64,000 bases of DNA from Mucidula mucida. Taxonomy: Eukaryota; Basidiomycota; Agaricomycetes; Agaricales; Physalacriaceae. Of the stretch, positions 23,491 through 36,813 are shown in pieces. The notes below the pieces were generated by a model that saw only the letters and a program-made list of their open reading frames with translations, was not told the DNA's origin and made no database searches. Positions within the stretch are counted from its first letter, which is position 1; every line of letters starts with the position of its first letter. The stretch spans positions 248,001 through 312,000 of the forward strand of contig JADNYV010000012.1 of the NCBI GenBank assembly GCA_015501055.1, read 5' to 3'. Both the position numbers and the translations under genes were made by a program.

Positions 23491-24456
23491 ATGGCAGCCC
23501 CCCCTCCGACCCATCGTGCCCATGTTGACACGCCCAAGTACCAAGAATCCTTTTCTTCCCCTAATGCTGATGTGGTCTTACGCTCTTCAGATAACATTCT
23601 CTACCGTATTCCTTCCTACACGCTGAGAACTACGTCCGGGTTCTTTCGGACAATGTTTTCTCTCCCCCAACCTTGTCGACCGACGGTCGAAGGACATGAA
23701 CGAGCTTCGTGCTCGACATTCGAGGAGGTGGAGGAAGAGATACCCACACATGAACCCTCCTGTACGCTCACGCCGCTACTTCTGCTCCTCTCTGGAAAAT
23801 CACTTCCCACTCCGATATCGCAATGGTCGTTTGACACTCTAGAACGTGTTCTCACTCTTGCTGAGAACTGGGATGCACTAGGGCCCATTAGCATCATCCG
23901 TATGGCCATTACGGCACCATCCTTCCTTGCTACCGACCCCTTGCGGGTCTATGTTCTCTCGTCACATTTCGACTGGACGGAAGAAAGAGACTGCGCGGCG
24001 CGGCACACTCTGCAATCTGACCTGCTCTCCTCGCCGCCGTGCATCCTTGAGCGGCTGTCCTCAAAGGACCTCATGCACCTGATGCGGCTGCGCAGAGCGC
24101 GCGTGGAGACGTTCCAGACGCTGATCAACGACGTGCATCGGTTCTCTGCGGGGAACAATGACGCGTACGCGTGTGCGCGGTGCTCAAGTTCGCAGCTGGA
24201 CAATCAGACGTGGAAGGACTTTAAGCAGGCAATGTTGGTGGAGATTGACAAGCGGCCGCTGGGTGACACGGTTAGCGGATATTCTGTGGATGGTATTGGC
24301 GGGGACATGGCGAGCTTGGGCGTGATGGCGTGGAAGGAGGCCGAGCAGTGCTGGGCAGCCAAGTGCCAGAACGCGGACTGCGGTGCGGCGAATTATGATC
24401 GTCTGACGACATTGAAACAGATTAAGCAATGCGTGGACGAGCTACCGTGGAAGTAG
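23491..24456 (+). CDS. BTB/POZ domain protein
   Basis: A single-exon gene of 321 codons with an N-terminal BTB/POZ fold: SSPNADVVLRSSDNILYRIP, SYTLRTTSGFFRTMFSLP and a helical part ending LTLAENWDALGPISIIRMAI. Such expanded basidiomycete BTB proteins are thought to act in protein interaction or as cullin-3 adaptors; no partner can be named here. The C-terminal part has two Cys pairs (CARCSS; CQNADCGAAN) that could bind metal. The 3' half is clearly GC-richer than the 5' half. The start at 23491 places the BTB domain about 20 residues from the N terminus. Confidence 0.8.
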   Translation: MAAPPPTHRAHVDTPKYQESFSSPNADVVLRSSDNILYRIPSYTLRTTSGFFRTMFSLPQPCRPTVEGHERASCSTFEEVEEEIPTHEPSCTLTPLLLLLSGKSLPTPISQWSFDTLERVLTLAENWDALGPISIIRMAITAPSFLATDPLRVYVLSSHFDWTEERDCAARHTLQSDLLSSPPCILERLSSKDLMHLMRLRRARVETFQTLINDVHRFSAGNNDAYACARCSSSQLDNQTWKDFKQAMLVEIDKRPLGDTVSGYSVDGIGGDMASLGVMAWKEAEQCWAAKCQNADCGAANYDRLTTLKQIKQCVDELPWK

Positions 24457-24578
24457 GGGGACAATATGTATGTGGCGTGCTGTGTATAAATTGATATGAT
24501 GTAATTATATTTTGCCTGCCGAAACGAAATCGATGACCCGAAGCGTCGCTTTACCCAGGTTGGGCTGTAACCATCTCG

Positions 24579-25564
24579 ATGCCCGCTCCTGCTGTCTATG
24601 TTCTTGCAGTCGTTGGCACCGTCGCCGCGGGTATAGCATTTAAAGAGGTGATTGTCGTCTTCTAGAGCTTATCCAATTGATTCTTATTAGTCGTCTAGTT
24701 TGTCTATGAGCCCCACATAGCACCCAAGCTCGAGAAATGGGCCCAGGAATTCCTCTCGAGGCGCAGGGAACGAAAGCGCCTGCGAGAAGCGGCGATTTCT
24801 GTGTCGCTGCCGTTCCCTGGAGGCCGCTCTGGCAAACGCTCGGACGACGGCAGCGATGACGACGATAAGAGCGCCTTTGAGCTCGAGAAGCTCGTCTCTC
24901 ATGTATCTGAGGAGGTACGTGAATGGCGCAACGAGGTAGACCGCAGTCAGTCGTCGACTCTGCGACAGCGCAAGAACGTTGCGGAGCCGTCGACGTTGGA
25001 CCAGGTATGTTTCATCGCAGTTGGATGGTGTCCTGATTATAATGAAATACAGTCCAACATCTCGATTCCGTACGTTCCTATGGCCCCGACGCATGTCATC
25101 TTTGATGCTGCCGCCACGCCAACGTCGACGATTGCCAGCAGAGCGCCGTCGCCGTTGCACTTATCTGGCTCGCGGGAGACCTTCGGTCGCCTCCTCCCGG
25201 CCGTTTGCCCACTCCGGATACCTCTGAGCACGGTGGAGACTCTCCAGTGCTGAATACCGGCCTGTTCTCTCCCACGTCGATCCCAAGTCTGTCGCTGTCG
25301 CACCCAGTAGACTTGGATCAAGAGCATGGAGTAGAGCTTTTGTCTGCGCCCTCGTCGCGCCCCGATACGCCGTTCTCGTCTGTGTCTCATACAGATGACT
25401 ACCACTCGTTGTCGGCCGATACCGATAGCGAGTCTGATGAGGATGATGCGGTGTCCGTGTCTGCGCCGCCTTCAGTCATGTCGGACTTTGACGAACTGCG
25501 GAGCAATTTTGGCAGTGAGATATCCAGCTCGAGCTGGGCCAGTGCTACGCCGCGGAGCCCATAG
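24579..25564 (+). CDS. Hypothetical protein with N-terminal membrane anchor
   Basis: Exon 1 encodes a hydrophobic anchor (MPAPAVYVLAVVGTVAAGIA) and joins in phase to FVYEPHIAPKLEKWAQEF, a basic-acidic helical stretch (SRRRERKRLREA) and a disordered Ser/Asp-rich tail (DTDSESDEDDAVSVSAPPS). Introns lie at about 24648-24698 and 25003-25051. At 25175-25177 one G appears to be missing: SGSR must join DLRSPPPGRLPTPDT to reach the remaining 115 codons. No enzyme motif is visible. The architecture suggests a tail-exposed membrane protein, but no family was recognised. Confidence 0.6.
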
Positions 25565-25707
25565 AGCATAGACGGTCTTATTCATGAGTACATCCTAACC
25601 TGATTTAGCACATATTTAATGCTGTTCCTGCTGTTGTATAGTTAGTATTATAAATTTGTGATGGGGAGCCCCTCTCTAGTGCTCAGACGTTCATCTCCAA
25701 AATTGAA

Positions 25708-27300
25708 ATGGATACGTTTGGAGACCTTCCGTTCGATATCCTGGCGCCGATTCTGCGTCAGTTGACAATCGCAAAGACTGGTGCTCGTGTGCCCTTGTCA
25801 ACCGAGCGTTCAACCGGACTGCGCTGCCGTTTTGTACGAGTCGCTGGACTCTAGGATCATTGGCAAGGTGCGTCTGGAGATACGTACAACGATCGAGCAG
25901 TGATTAACCAGTCCAGACCGTGCTGTACCACCCTGCGACGACGTTAAACAGTCGCCCAGAGCTAGCACAGTATGTCAAGCACATTACCGAAACAGGTGCG
26001 ACGACGACGTCTACCTGAACTCACTGCTTATATCGACACTCAGGCGCAGTCCACTGCGGGATGCTCTACCGGTACCCGAACATTACGCGCGACACTGTGA
26101 TTGCGCTGTCGCGGTGCAAGAACCTGCAGAGCCTGACATGGACGGACGACGGGTCGACGTCGAGCCACATCCTATTCGGGTTCCTCAACGCGCTACACAG
26201 CATCCCTATACGCAACCTGACGATCCAGAGCAACGGCGATCTGGGCGAGGACGTGTGGTCGACGCTCAAAAAGCGCACCGGGCTGCACAAGCTCTCGATA
26301 TGGTGCATGGAGGGCCCGCCGCGGGTCCTCCAGGGCTGGTCGCCGCTCCTTGGCGATACGCTCGAGTCTCTGGAGCTTGGGGTAATATATGTTCTTCGCA
26401 ATCAAGTATACTACGCGTAACTGACTGTTATCAGCGGTGCGCGGGCGTCCCGACGACTATCATCATCGAAGTGCTCTCTGGGCTCCCGCTGCTACGACAC
26501 CTGCGCCTCAAGGGCGTGCCGTCCCCAGCCATCCCGCTGATCGCAACGTACCTGCCGCAGCTCGAGTCGCTCGACACGGACTATGTGCAGAGCTACTCGA
26601 CGCGCAAGGAGAAGCTGGACCACCCGATCCCGAATATCCGCCAGCTGACCATCCACACGAGCTCTATTGACGAGATGGGGCTCGACAGGCTCTGGCGGTG
26701 GATTTTGGATCTGGTGCCCAAGGCCGGGCTGGAGACGTTCAAGCTGGACGCGTACACCGTGTCGGGGGAGGCGGCCATTCCGCGGCGCTTCATTCTGGAT
26801 TTGGCGCAAGTCCATGGGCGGACGCTGAGGCATTTCGAGGTTGGTGAGGCGGGCATGACGATGACTGACATTGAGTGCTTGTGCACCAAGTTTGCAGAGA
26901 TTGAATCCATAGGGTGTTCCGTCTTGTCCACAGATATTGTTAGTTTGTGTTGCTGTTTCGTGGGCCTTCCTTGATTATCTTCGACAGAGCAAGATTATAA
27001 AGTCAATACAGCCGGCGAAGAATCTCATTTCTTTGCGCTTGCAGATGCAATGGATGCCGGCGGGATATGGACGGCCCACATCACGGGCAATGCTGTTTAC
27101 TGCTGAAGACGCAGAAAAGATGATGTTGCGTGACGAGAGCTCGGTATTACGAGTGATTGCGATAGGCACGGTTCTATACAGCGTGAGCTCACTTTTCAGT
27201 CAAGACTTTGTTTACTTAGTAGCAACGCTAGGGCAAATGGATCAAGAACAGCTTTGGTGTGTCGTTCAAGGTAACGGAGGACGACGGACGGCGAACATGA
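25708..27300 (+). CDS. F-box / leucine-rich repeat-like protein
   Basis: A substrate-adaptor-like protein with an N-terminal F-box (GDLPFDILAPILRQL, KDWCSCALVNRAFNRTALP, LYESLDSRIIGK) and a long C-terminal region of irregular Leu-rich segments (CKNLQSLTWTDDGS; GLPLLRHLRLKG; PQLESLDTDY; RTLRHFEVGEAG). F-box proteins link targets to SCF ubiquitin ligases; the target is unknown. It ends GKWIKNSFGVSFKVTED shortly before 27300. Six introns splice in phase. Two single bases seem to be missing inside the F-box, near 25764 and in the CC/T4 stretch at 25827-25833. Confidence 0.75.
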
Positions 27301-27363
27301 GGTAGTATAGGGAATATTAATACATGCTAACCACAGAGAACAATAAGAAAAGGAGGATACATC

Positions 27364-28012
27364 TCACATGCCTCGTCCGCGTCCTCTTCCACCACGCATG
27401 GGTGCTCCGCGTCCACCGCGTCCTGTAAAATAATGTCAACAAGTAGTATCAGTGTAAGAATGTGGGTCGAGATACCTCTCATGGGTGCACCGCGCCCTGC
27501 AAACAATACTGTCAGTGTCGCGATACGGAGTTTGATGTAAATACAGACCGCCTCTGTTTCCGACATGTGCACCCCTTGCATTGCTCCTTCCGACCTCCCT
27601 GGCCCTGTTCTGCTCATCCTTGACAACGTCGAGCAGATTCTCGGGTATGCGGATGTATTTTATCTGCACCGGCGACGTCAATAACTGGGATGCGGACTGG
27701 GGGGAAGGGGAGAGCGCACTGTGCTGCCACGGATATAGCACTCTTTGAGCTTGAAGAAACGATCACCATCTGGATTTGTCTGATATACTTCCTTGAGGGT
27801 GATGTTCATGAAATTGTCGCAGTTGACGAGGTGGCCGTTGAACGTCTCGCCGTTTTTGAGTTCGACCAACTGGAGTGAGTAAGTGGGTGATGCGATGGTA
27901 TGGATGGGGAGGGCGCACCATAGGCTTGTTCTGCGCGGCATTTAACAGTGATAGTGGAAGCTAATCGTGTTCAGTGTCCGAGCGTCGTTGAACACGATGA
28001 GAGACGCACCAT
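27364..28012 (-). CDS. LSM4: U6 snRNA-associated Sm-like protein LSm4
   Basis: A subunit of the Lsm2-8 ring (U6 snRNA, nucleus) and the Lsm1-7 ring (mRNA decapping, cytoplasm). The Sm1 and Sm2 motifs are clear: LPLSLLNAAQNKPMLVELKN, GHLVNCDNFMNITLKEV, KECYIRGSTIKYIRIPE. The tail is RGG-like (RGAPMRGGRGRGRGM), as in other LSm4 proteins. The coding part of exon 1 is only the start codon: ATG at 28012 is followed at once by GTGCGT, and the acceptor GATTAG joins it to CTTCCACTATC. Four or five further introns follow. The gene is head-to-head with the small gene at 28136, 123 bases apart. Confidence 0.93.
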
Positions 28013-28021
28013 TGGCACAAA

Positions 28022-28054
28022 GTCAAGTTAAGATGACCCTAACCCTAACTTGAC
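28022..28054. repeat. 9-bp perfect inverted repeat enclosing telomere-like repeat
   Basis: GTCAAGTTA (28022-28030) and its exact reverse complement TAACTTGAC (28046-28054) flank a 15-base centre. The centre and right arm contain ACCCTAACCCTAA (from 28036), two units of the fungal telomere repeat. It lies 10 bases upstream of the LSM4 start codon and 82 bases upstream of the divergent gene, so it could be a shared regulatory site or a hairpin in a 5' leader. Confidence 0.7.
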
Positions 28055-28107
28055 ACCGGGTTGCATACTTCGATCCCATGACCAGAACTTGTGAGACGCT
28101 CTCTCAC

Positions 28108-28134
28108 GCGTACTACTACTACTCACTCACTCAC
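28108..28134 (+). repeat. Microsatellite in 5' leader
   Basis: A short tract of TAC units passing into CACT units directly precedes the start codon at 28136. It is a simple repeat probably within the 5' leader. Confidence 0.6.
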
Positions 28135-28135
28135 A

Positions 28136-28549
28136 ATGTCCCTCATGCTCAGCGGCTACATCATCTCCACCCCCCACCTCGTCGCCTACGCCAACCAGCT
28201 CCTCCTCCCCACCACAACCCCAGAGCAGCTCGTCGCCGCCCTCAATGACTGGCTCAAGACGCAAAACGGCCTCCCCCTCCTCCGCCGCATACAGCCCCAG
28301 AACCTCGTCTCCTCCCCACCGCGCCATCACCGCCCCCCGCTTCAAGTTTGAAGAGGAGGACCGCGACAGGGCAGTCATGAATGGCTTCATTGCAGCCTGT
28401 CCAAATGCCGACGTGCGCACGGCATTGGAGAGCAGAATCAAATTTGTCACCGTGCCCAATCCATTCAATGCACAGGCCCACCACCGCCACCCCCAACGCC
28501 TATCAGCGCCAATACTCGTTCGAGGAAACGAGACTGGTCTGAAATCTAA
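28136..28549 (+). CDS. Small hypothetical protein
   Basis: The start gives MSLMLSGYIISTPHLVAYAN, followed by PEQLVAALNDWLKTQ, a Ser/Pro linker (PSSAAYSPRTSSPPHRAI) and a helical block (FKFEEEDRDRAVMNGFIAA, ALESRIKFVTVPNPFNAQA). The end would be proline-rich, then ISANTRSRKRDWSEI and a TAA at 28547-28549. Two frame changes are needed: one base too many in the A4 run at 28263-28266 and one too few in the C3 run at 28478-28480. No family was recognised. The divergent, closely spaced start with LSM4 and continuous coding character support a gene of about 135 residues. Confidence 0.5.
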
Positions 28550-28653
28550 TGTGAGCATCTACTTTGTATACAACCACGACTCTTATACCGTTGCTGCCAG
28601 CTATTTTTCCTATCACGGACATTGTATACTACTACTATTTACAAAACTGTACA

Positions 28654-31481
<2,828 letters not shown>

Positions 31482-31629
31482 GGCCGCGGTGACAGTGAGC
31501 GCAAGACGGAAGGAGCAGCACGGACAAACACCGGCACCGCCACCTGCTTTGTTTGATGATCGGTTCGACTTGTCAACCAACCACAACGTGCACTGTTTCT
31601 ATTTCTATGTGTGGCCTCAAGTGAAAACG

Positions 31630-32499
31630 ATGGATAGGTACTTTACTGTCGTCAAAACACGCCGTGGCGCTTCAAGTGACGACAAGAGCAAGAGCCAGGA
31701 CAAGTTCCATCCTTATCCAAAAGTTGAGCGCACCACGGCTGCCAAACGCAAAGAACACATCAAGTAAAAGCCTCTGCGCGCTCTAGTTTATGGTGTTGAT
31801 GGTCATCTAGCAAACTTCTCACGAAATTTGAAGAATCCGACGCGCCGCCTGATATCACCAGCCTTCTTTTAAACACGCTACCGAACGAATCAAATCCCCT
31901 AACGCACTCTGATCTTTATGAACGCTCAGGTAGACTCGTATCGCTGCGTTTCATCAGGTGTTTGCTCAAGCCACTTTAGATCATGTCGTTTCTCTATCTA
32001 CGGGTCACCAAGTTGCAGATGGTCGCACCGCGAGCTCTCACCCCGATTATATCCAACTTCGAGGCGAAAAGCTCAAAGTGCAACGTCAGGTATCAGCCGA
32101 TGTCAAGAACGACGCATCCCAAATATTAAGGAACACGCGTATCTACATCAACGGATTTCTAGCAGATACCACAGACATTGAGATGAAGCGTATTATCACG
32201 CAAGCCGGCGGTCAGGTTTTGTAAGTCCCAACTGTATTCCCTTACTCCCGTCGCGTCCCTCATGGTCCACTAGAATGACCCCGTCCGGCGCGACACATAT
32301 TCTGACGTCCCAGGGCCTAAGCGGCTCAAAGACGCACAAATTATTGACATCCAAGAAAGCCATCCATGTCGTGAAACCTAAGTGGGTGACCGACAGCATA
32401 GACGCAGGAAAGCGGCTCTCGGAACGACCTTACAACATCATCAAGTCTCGAGGCTCGGGAACACTGCTAAGCATGTGGGCGGAACCGAGAACGAGTTGA
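31630..32499 (+). CDS. Single BRCT-domain protein
   Basis: The N-terminal exon (MDRYFTVVKTRRGASSDDKS) is basic and disordered. Spliced exons lead to a BRCT domain: ASQILRNTRIYINGFLADTT, MKRIITQAGGQVL, ATHILTSQGLSGSKTHKLL and HVVKPKWVTDSIDAGKRLSE, with the conserved Gly-Gly and Trp. BRCT domains bind phosphoproteins or DNA ends in damage responses. The arrangement resembles the N-terminal BRCT of REV1, but the polymerase part is absent, so this is a stand-alone protein. Introns about 31765-31810, 31930-31956 and 32221-32274 are in phase. It is head-to-head with CDC5, 148 bases apart. Confidence 0.75.
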
Positions 32500-32599
32500 A
32501 ACCAAGAGACCCAGAGATGTTATTAGAAATTAAATGTCTACAGTGTACATATTTTTGTACAACAGTTGTTGTATGCGATGAACGAGAGGATGGGAAAGC

Positions 32600-33980
32600 T
32601 TAATACATGAGGTTTCCGACGGCCGAGGGAGAACCATCGTTGTTGTAAAGGGTGGAACCGGTGCCAACGTAGCTTGCGCCAGCAGCATCGTTTGCTTGCA
32701 AGAGCGCAGGGGATGTGGCCACGAAAGGGAAGTACAAGGTGACGTAGGACTGCGCGTCCAACCATGTGAAAGCCTGCAGATCGGTTAGTGCTTCGTAATA
32801 CATCTGATGAGGAAGCCCATTACTTGTTTGAAGAAAGCAACTCTGCAGGCAAGCAAGATCAGTAAAGTGTATCGTCTTCTGAGAAGAATCACGTACTGCG
32901 CCGATTGTCCACCGGACGGGTTCTGGAGCGCAAACTCCGAGATGACAATTGAGTATTGCTGGAGATTTTGTCAGTAGGAGCGGAGAGAGCCGACTACAAG
33001 GCGGCACTGACAGGGAATTGGTTGTGAGCATTGACGACGTGGCTTTGGAAGTCGGAGAAGGAGTTTCTATGATGCAGGAATCAGGATAGTCTTCTGGTGA
33101 TTAGGAAAGGCGAGATCTTACCCATACCAGTGCTGTAATTGCAGAGTTAGAATTCACAAGAAAAAGGCGCAGGTATGCACGCACCAAGTTGATGTAGTCA
33201 GCGTAGCATCCACCGCCACACGCACTGATCATGGATGCGAGCCAAGACAGACCTTGGCCAGACGAGGTGCTCGAGGTCACGGCGGGCAAGGCCTTCTTGA
33301 TGGCCTGTTAAAGTACTCTTTAGATCCCGAACGAGCTCCAGAGACGAAGTACTCACCAAAGGGTTGATGTAAGTTTTGTACCAGTTGGCAGCATCGGAAG
33401 CGCTGATTCCATTGACATCTGGCTCGTTCAAGCTAAAGACGGCTGCAGAAAAGTGTTTGAATTGAATGTCATCAGGGAAAGAAAGCATACTTACTGGCCC
33501 ATCCTTGAGATTGCTGGCGAGACGCAAGCTGCGCAACAGGGCTGGAGTCACAGTCCATGCAGCGTTGCATGCCAATGAAACCCAGTCCACCGGCGCCGTT
33601 GGTGGAAGGAGGGGAGTACGTTTCCCAATCGTAACTGCACCAAGTCAGGATTTCTAATCAAATCAGGAAGGTCAAGTCCAAACATACATGGCGACAACCT
33701 ATACGCGGTCAATCAACTATGATGTGCGCAGAATTACGACGCGTACCTGTCCTTGACCGTTGTTGAGGACGCCGGGATCGCTGAGAGCTGTCAGTAACAG
33801 GAATACGAGCAGTGCTATAGACCGTCTTACAGAGGGCTGTTGTCTGTATTGACTACGTTAGCGAACGCGACGTTACTGAGACTAGTACAACGTACACCAA
33901 GGCCAAGCGAGGCCACGCTTGCCTGCAGAAGCAGCAGTGACAAAGAAGGTGAGAGTGAGTGCGAGAGTAGTAGATTTCAT
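32600..33980 (-). CDS. Secreted glycoside hydrolase, GH128 (Asl1-like)
   Basis: A secreted Asl1-like hydrolase; the GH128 family cuts beta-1,3-glucan. It starts with a signal peptide (MKSTTLALTLTFFVTAASA) and then KRGLAWPW. The two likely catalytic glutamates are visible in FSLNEPDVNG and SIVISEFALQNPSG. Other family landmarks are GFIGMQRCMDC, SGQGLSWLASMISACGGGCY and ADYINLHWYG. It ends GSTLYNNDGSPSAVGNLMY. About ten small introns, some with very short exons. Lentinula Asl1-type enzymes act on the fungus's own cell wall. The gene is divergent from the aldose epimerase gene. Confidence 0.88.
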
Positions 33981-34040
33981 GTTTGTCGAAAGAAAGTGAA
34001 CTGTAGATTGCACAATGATACTTGCAGCTCATACACACGC

Positions 34041-34047
34041 TTTTATA
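34041..34047 (-). promoter_or_regulatory. TATA box of GH128 gene
   Basis: TATAAAA on the minus strand, about 61 bases upstream of the GH128 start codon, the usual distance for a strongly regulated fungal promoter. Confidence 0.6.
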
Positions 34048-34904
34048 CCACAGAATCAAATAGTAATCGGACAGTCATATGTTGCGTCGTGATGAGAGCA
34101 GCGCGGAATGTCGAGACTTGTGCTGCCATATGATTCGTAGAATGTGAAAAAAAAATTCGAGGTCCAGTTCCTGCAGTCGGGAGATGTGAATTGTCCGAAA
34201 CATAACTGCGATGGTGTCCAAGTTCCAGCAAGGATGGCGTTGACGACGATTCCGAAATGATCGTGCAATAAATGCGCTACTTGGGTTTCCACGTACGCGT
34301 ACAGAGTTCCGATTGCCGTAAGGCTCATAAAGAAACAAGCTGAGCAGGAGTCTCCACCACCATCTCAACATCGATGTTTTCGGACGTGACCTAGAGGAGA
34401 GCTCGAGCTCGTTTCATCATGCTGAAATTAGACCTACTTGATAAATCCGAGGGAGACTCATGGCATTGAGTCGGTTAGTTCCCCTAAAGTGTGTGGCTTA
34501 TCCGTAACAGCATATGGAAGCAAGTAAAGACCGCACCAGCCAAATTCATCACCATCATCATGTGATGCCAAAAGGAGTGCGTTCGCGTTTGACCATCTTG
34601 CAGGCAATTACTCGGTGCAGGGAGTGCACGGAGGTTTCAAAGACGTCTACGGAATTAGTCGTTGTACGAAAGAGCTTCTTTTTCGCCAATTGTAACGAAC
34701 CGTTTGTCGTTGATTGAAACGGTTGAATCAGCGCTCACCTATGTAGTACAAGCACGAGATGCTCCAAAACTCTCGTCACAATCCAACCCATGACCGCCCC
34801 GACCCTTGAGTACATCGCTGGAGTGCGCTACCGACTGACGGACCGCCATACAAATGACCACCTTTCTCAGTCATCTGACGGCGTCGAGCCTACATGGGGG
34901 CTCG

Positions 34905-34910
34905 TATAAA
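34905..34910 (+). promoter_or_regulatory. TATA box of aldose epimerase gene
   Basis: TATAAA in CTCGTATAAAATGCG, 56 bases upstream of the ATG at 34966. The spacing mirrors that of the divergent GH128 gene. Confidence 0.6.
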
Positions 34911-34965
34911 ATGCGATCAAGTAGGACTTAGCCTGCTCGCACATTCCCTCTTGGAGACGTTGGAG

Positions 34966-36598
34966 ATGAGGCTTCCGAATCTGGCGTACCGTCTTCCGAT
35001 TCTTCTTGGGCTAACGCATGCGGCGGTCGCACTCTGGGACTCTGATGTGAGTTTCAGCTCCTAAGCATACTGCTTTACATAGATGCTGATCCCCTCCACC
35101 TATCAATAGCCTTTTCAAGTCGTGAATTTGACGGCGCCTGATGGATCCGCGCGAGCCAACTTCATTCCGTATGGGGCGACGGCGACCAATTTCTGGGTGC
35201 AGGATAAGGTATGCAACGTTTGTGCTCTGGAATCAAATCTCATAACCATTGTAGACTGGGAATTTCCGCGATATCCTCTTGGGCTACGATAACGTGGTGA
35301 GTATGATATTCCACAGCTGATCCGTACTTTACGAACTCCTCTAGACGTGGTACGAATCAGAAGAAGTAGGTCGCAACTTCTTCGGGCCCATCGTCGGAAG
35401 GTGTGCCGTTTATCACTTTTGATGCTAGGCATGCGCTGAGGAACGACGCGCCTTGAGATACGCCAATCGTATCCGCAACGGGACATTTACTATCCCCGTC
35501 ACCAAAAATGCTTCTGGGCCGAACAAATATCAAGTCCCTGAAAACGAACACAATGGTAAGCACCCCGAATGTCTGTTGTAATCGGAGCTATACCTTCGCC
35601 CTTTAGGTACGAATAGTTTACATGGGGGCGAGATTGGGTACGATCGACGTCCTTGGTCCGTTCTCTACAAAACGGCGAACGCCGTGACATTCGGTCTCAT
35701 CGATCCAGATGGCGAACAAGGGTTCCCAGGGACTGTTCTCGTAGCTGTAAGACCGCCCTCTGGTCCGAAAGTACTGACAGAACATGTCAATCACCTAGGT
35801 CACCTATGCACTCGAGGCCGAGGCGACATGGAAGATCAGCATGAACGCCATCGCAACGGCAGAAACCCCCATCATGCTCAGCGGGCATCATTTCTGGAAT
35901 TTAGACGCCTACCAAGACAGCGAAGACTTGCTAGGTCATGTGGCGCAGTTTGATGCGTCGAGGGTTATTGCTACAGACGGGAACCTCATCCCGAACGGAG
36001 AACTGATAGATGTTACCGGGACACCTCTGGATTTCAGAGAGGCCAAGTCTATCGGAGGGAGTATCAATGACACAGAGCCTTTCGCATACTGTGGAACAGG
36101 TACAGACAGACCTTGCCTGGTCCAGGACATGAGCATTAATCGGGACTTTAACAGACTGTGTCGGATTTGACAATGCATGGATTTACGACAACAATCTGGA
36201 AGACGGGCCGGTTTTCTCAGTATGGAGCACCAACTCAGGAATCAAGTGAGTGTGGGCTTAGCGTGCTCGTGCTGTCTCGACTGATGCATCGAAGGTTGGA
36301 TGTTATCACAAATCAACCGGCGCTACAGGTAAGTTCTAGCAAGGCTTTCGCGGAGATGTTAATCAACGCACGAAAGATTTACTCCTGTAATGGGATCTTC
36401 AATCCAGACCTTCCCATTCCAAGGAAGGCCGCTCATGGCGGTCCTTTGAGCTCGTATCCCCAGCATTCATGTCTCGTCATTGAACAGGAGTCTTGGCTCG
36501 ATGCGATCAACAACCCGGAGTTCCCAGTGGATCAAATCTATGGACCAACGAGACCATACAACTGGGAGGCAACGTATGTGTTTTCTGTGTTGGAATGA
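34966..36598 (+). CDS. Secreted aldose 1-epimerase (galactose mutarotase family)
   Basis: Interconverts alpha and beta anomers of sugars. The start at 34966 gives a signal peptide (MRLPNLAYRLPILLGLTHAAVA). The mutarotase fold follows: ANFIPYGATATNFWVQDK, RDILLGYDN, GPIVGRYANRIRNGTF, SLHGGEIGYDRRPW with its His, SGHHFWNLDAY with the catalytic His region, CVGFDNAWIY, and the C-terminal glutamate region SCLVIEQESWLDAINNP. Many introns (about nine), all in phase. The 3' end is ambiguous: reading through gives EATYVFSVLE and a stop at 36598, while a GTATGT...CATAG intron would give a different short tail ending near 36660. The read-through end resembles the family better. Confidence 0.87.
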
Positions 36599-36813
36599 CG
36601 AGCGAACGAATGTACACTGCATAGCACGCTACAAAGAGGTATTGTCACTAATGACAAATGTTGACCTTTGCGGAAGCGTACTTACTGAAAGATAGTCAGT
36701 AAGACGCCACAGTCTGAAGAAAATGAGGGCGTATGATAATCTAAAGTCCATGTAACGGCGCACGGAAGAAGACATCTCGAAATACACAAATATAGTGGAA
36801 GGCAAGATCATAT

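Larger units (their letters stand above)
33981..34965. promoter_or_regulatory. Shared divergent promoter region (GH128 / aldose epimerase)
   Basis: A 985-base spacer without a convincing gene separates two secreted-enzyme genes transcribed away from each other. Both ends carry a well-placed TATA box (listed separately). Near 34547-34567 there is an inverted CATCAC...GTGATG pair around CATCATCAT. Short C-runs such as CCGCCCCGACC near 34794 could be zinc-finger repressor sites, but this is speculative. Confidence 0.5.

Noticed and set aside
26114..26974. Long plus-strand frame through the F-box gene starting at 26114
   Set aside because: Its first third is an out-of-frame reading of the leucine-rich exon; only the part after about 26430 is the true exon, already included in the F-box gene.
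28036..28049. CCCTAACCCTAA as a chromosome end or healed break
   Set aside because: Only two units, inside a promoter between two intact genes; no subtelomeric features around it.
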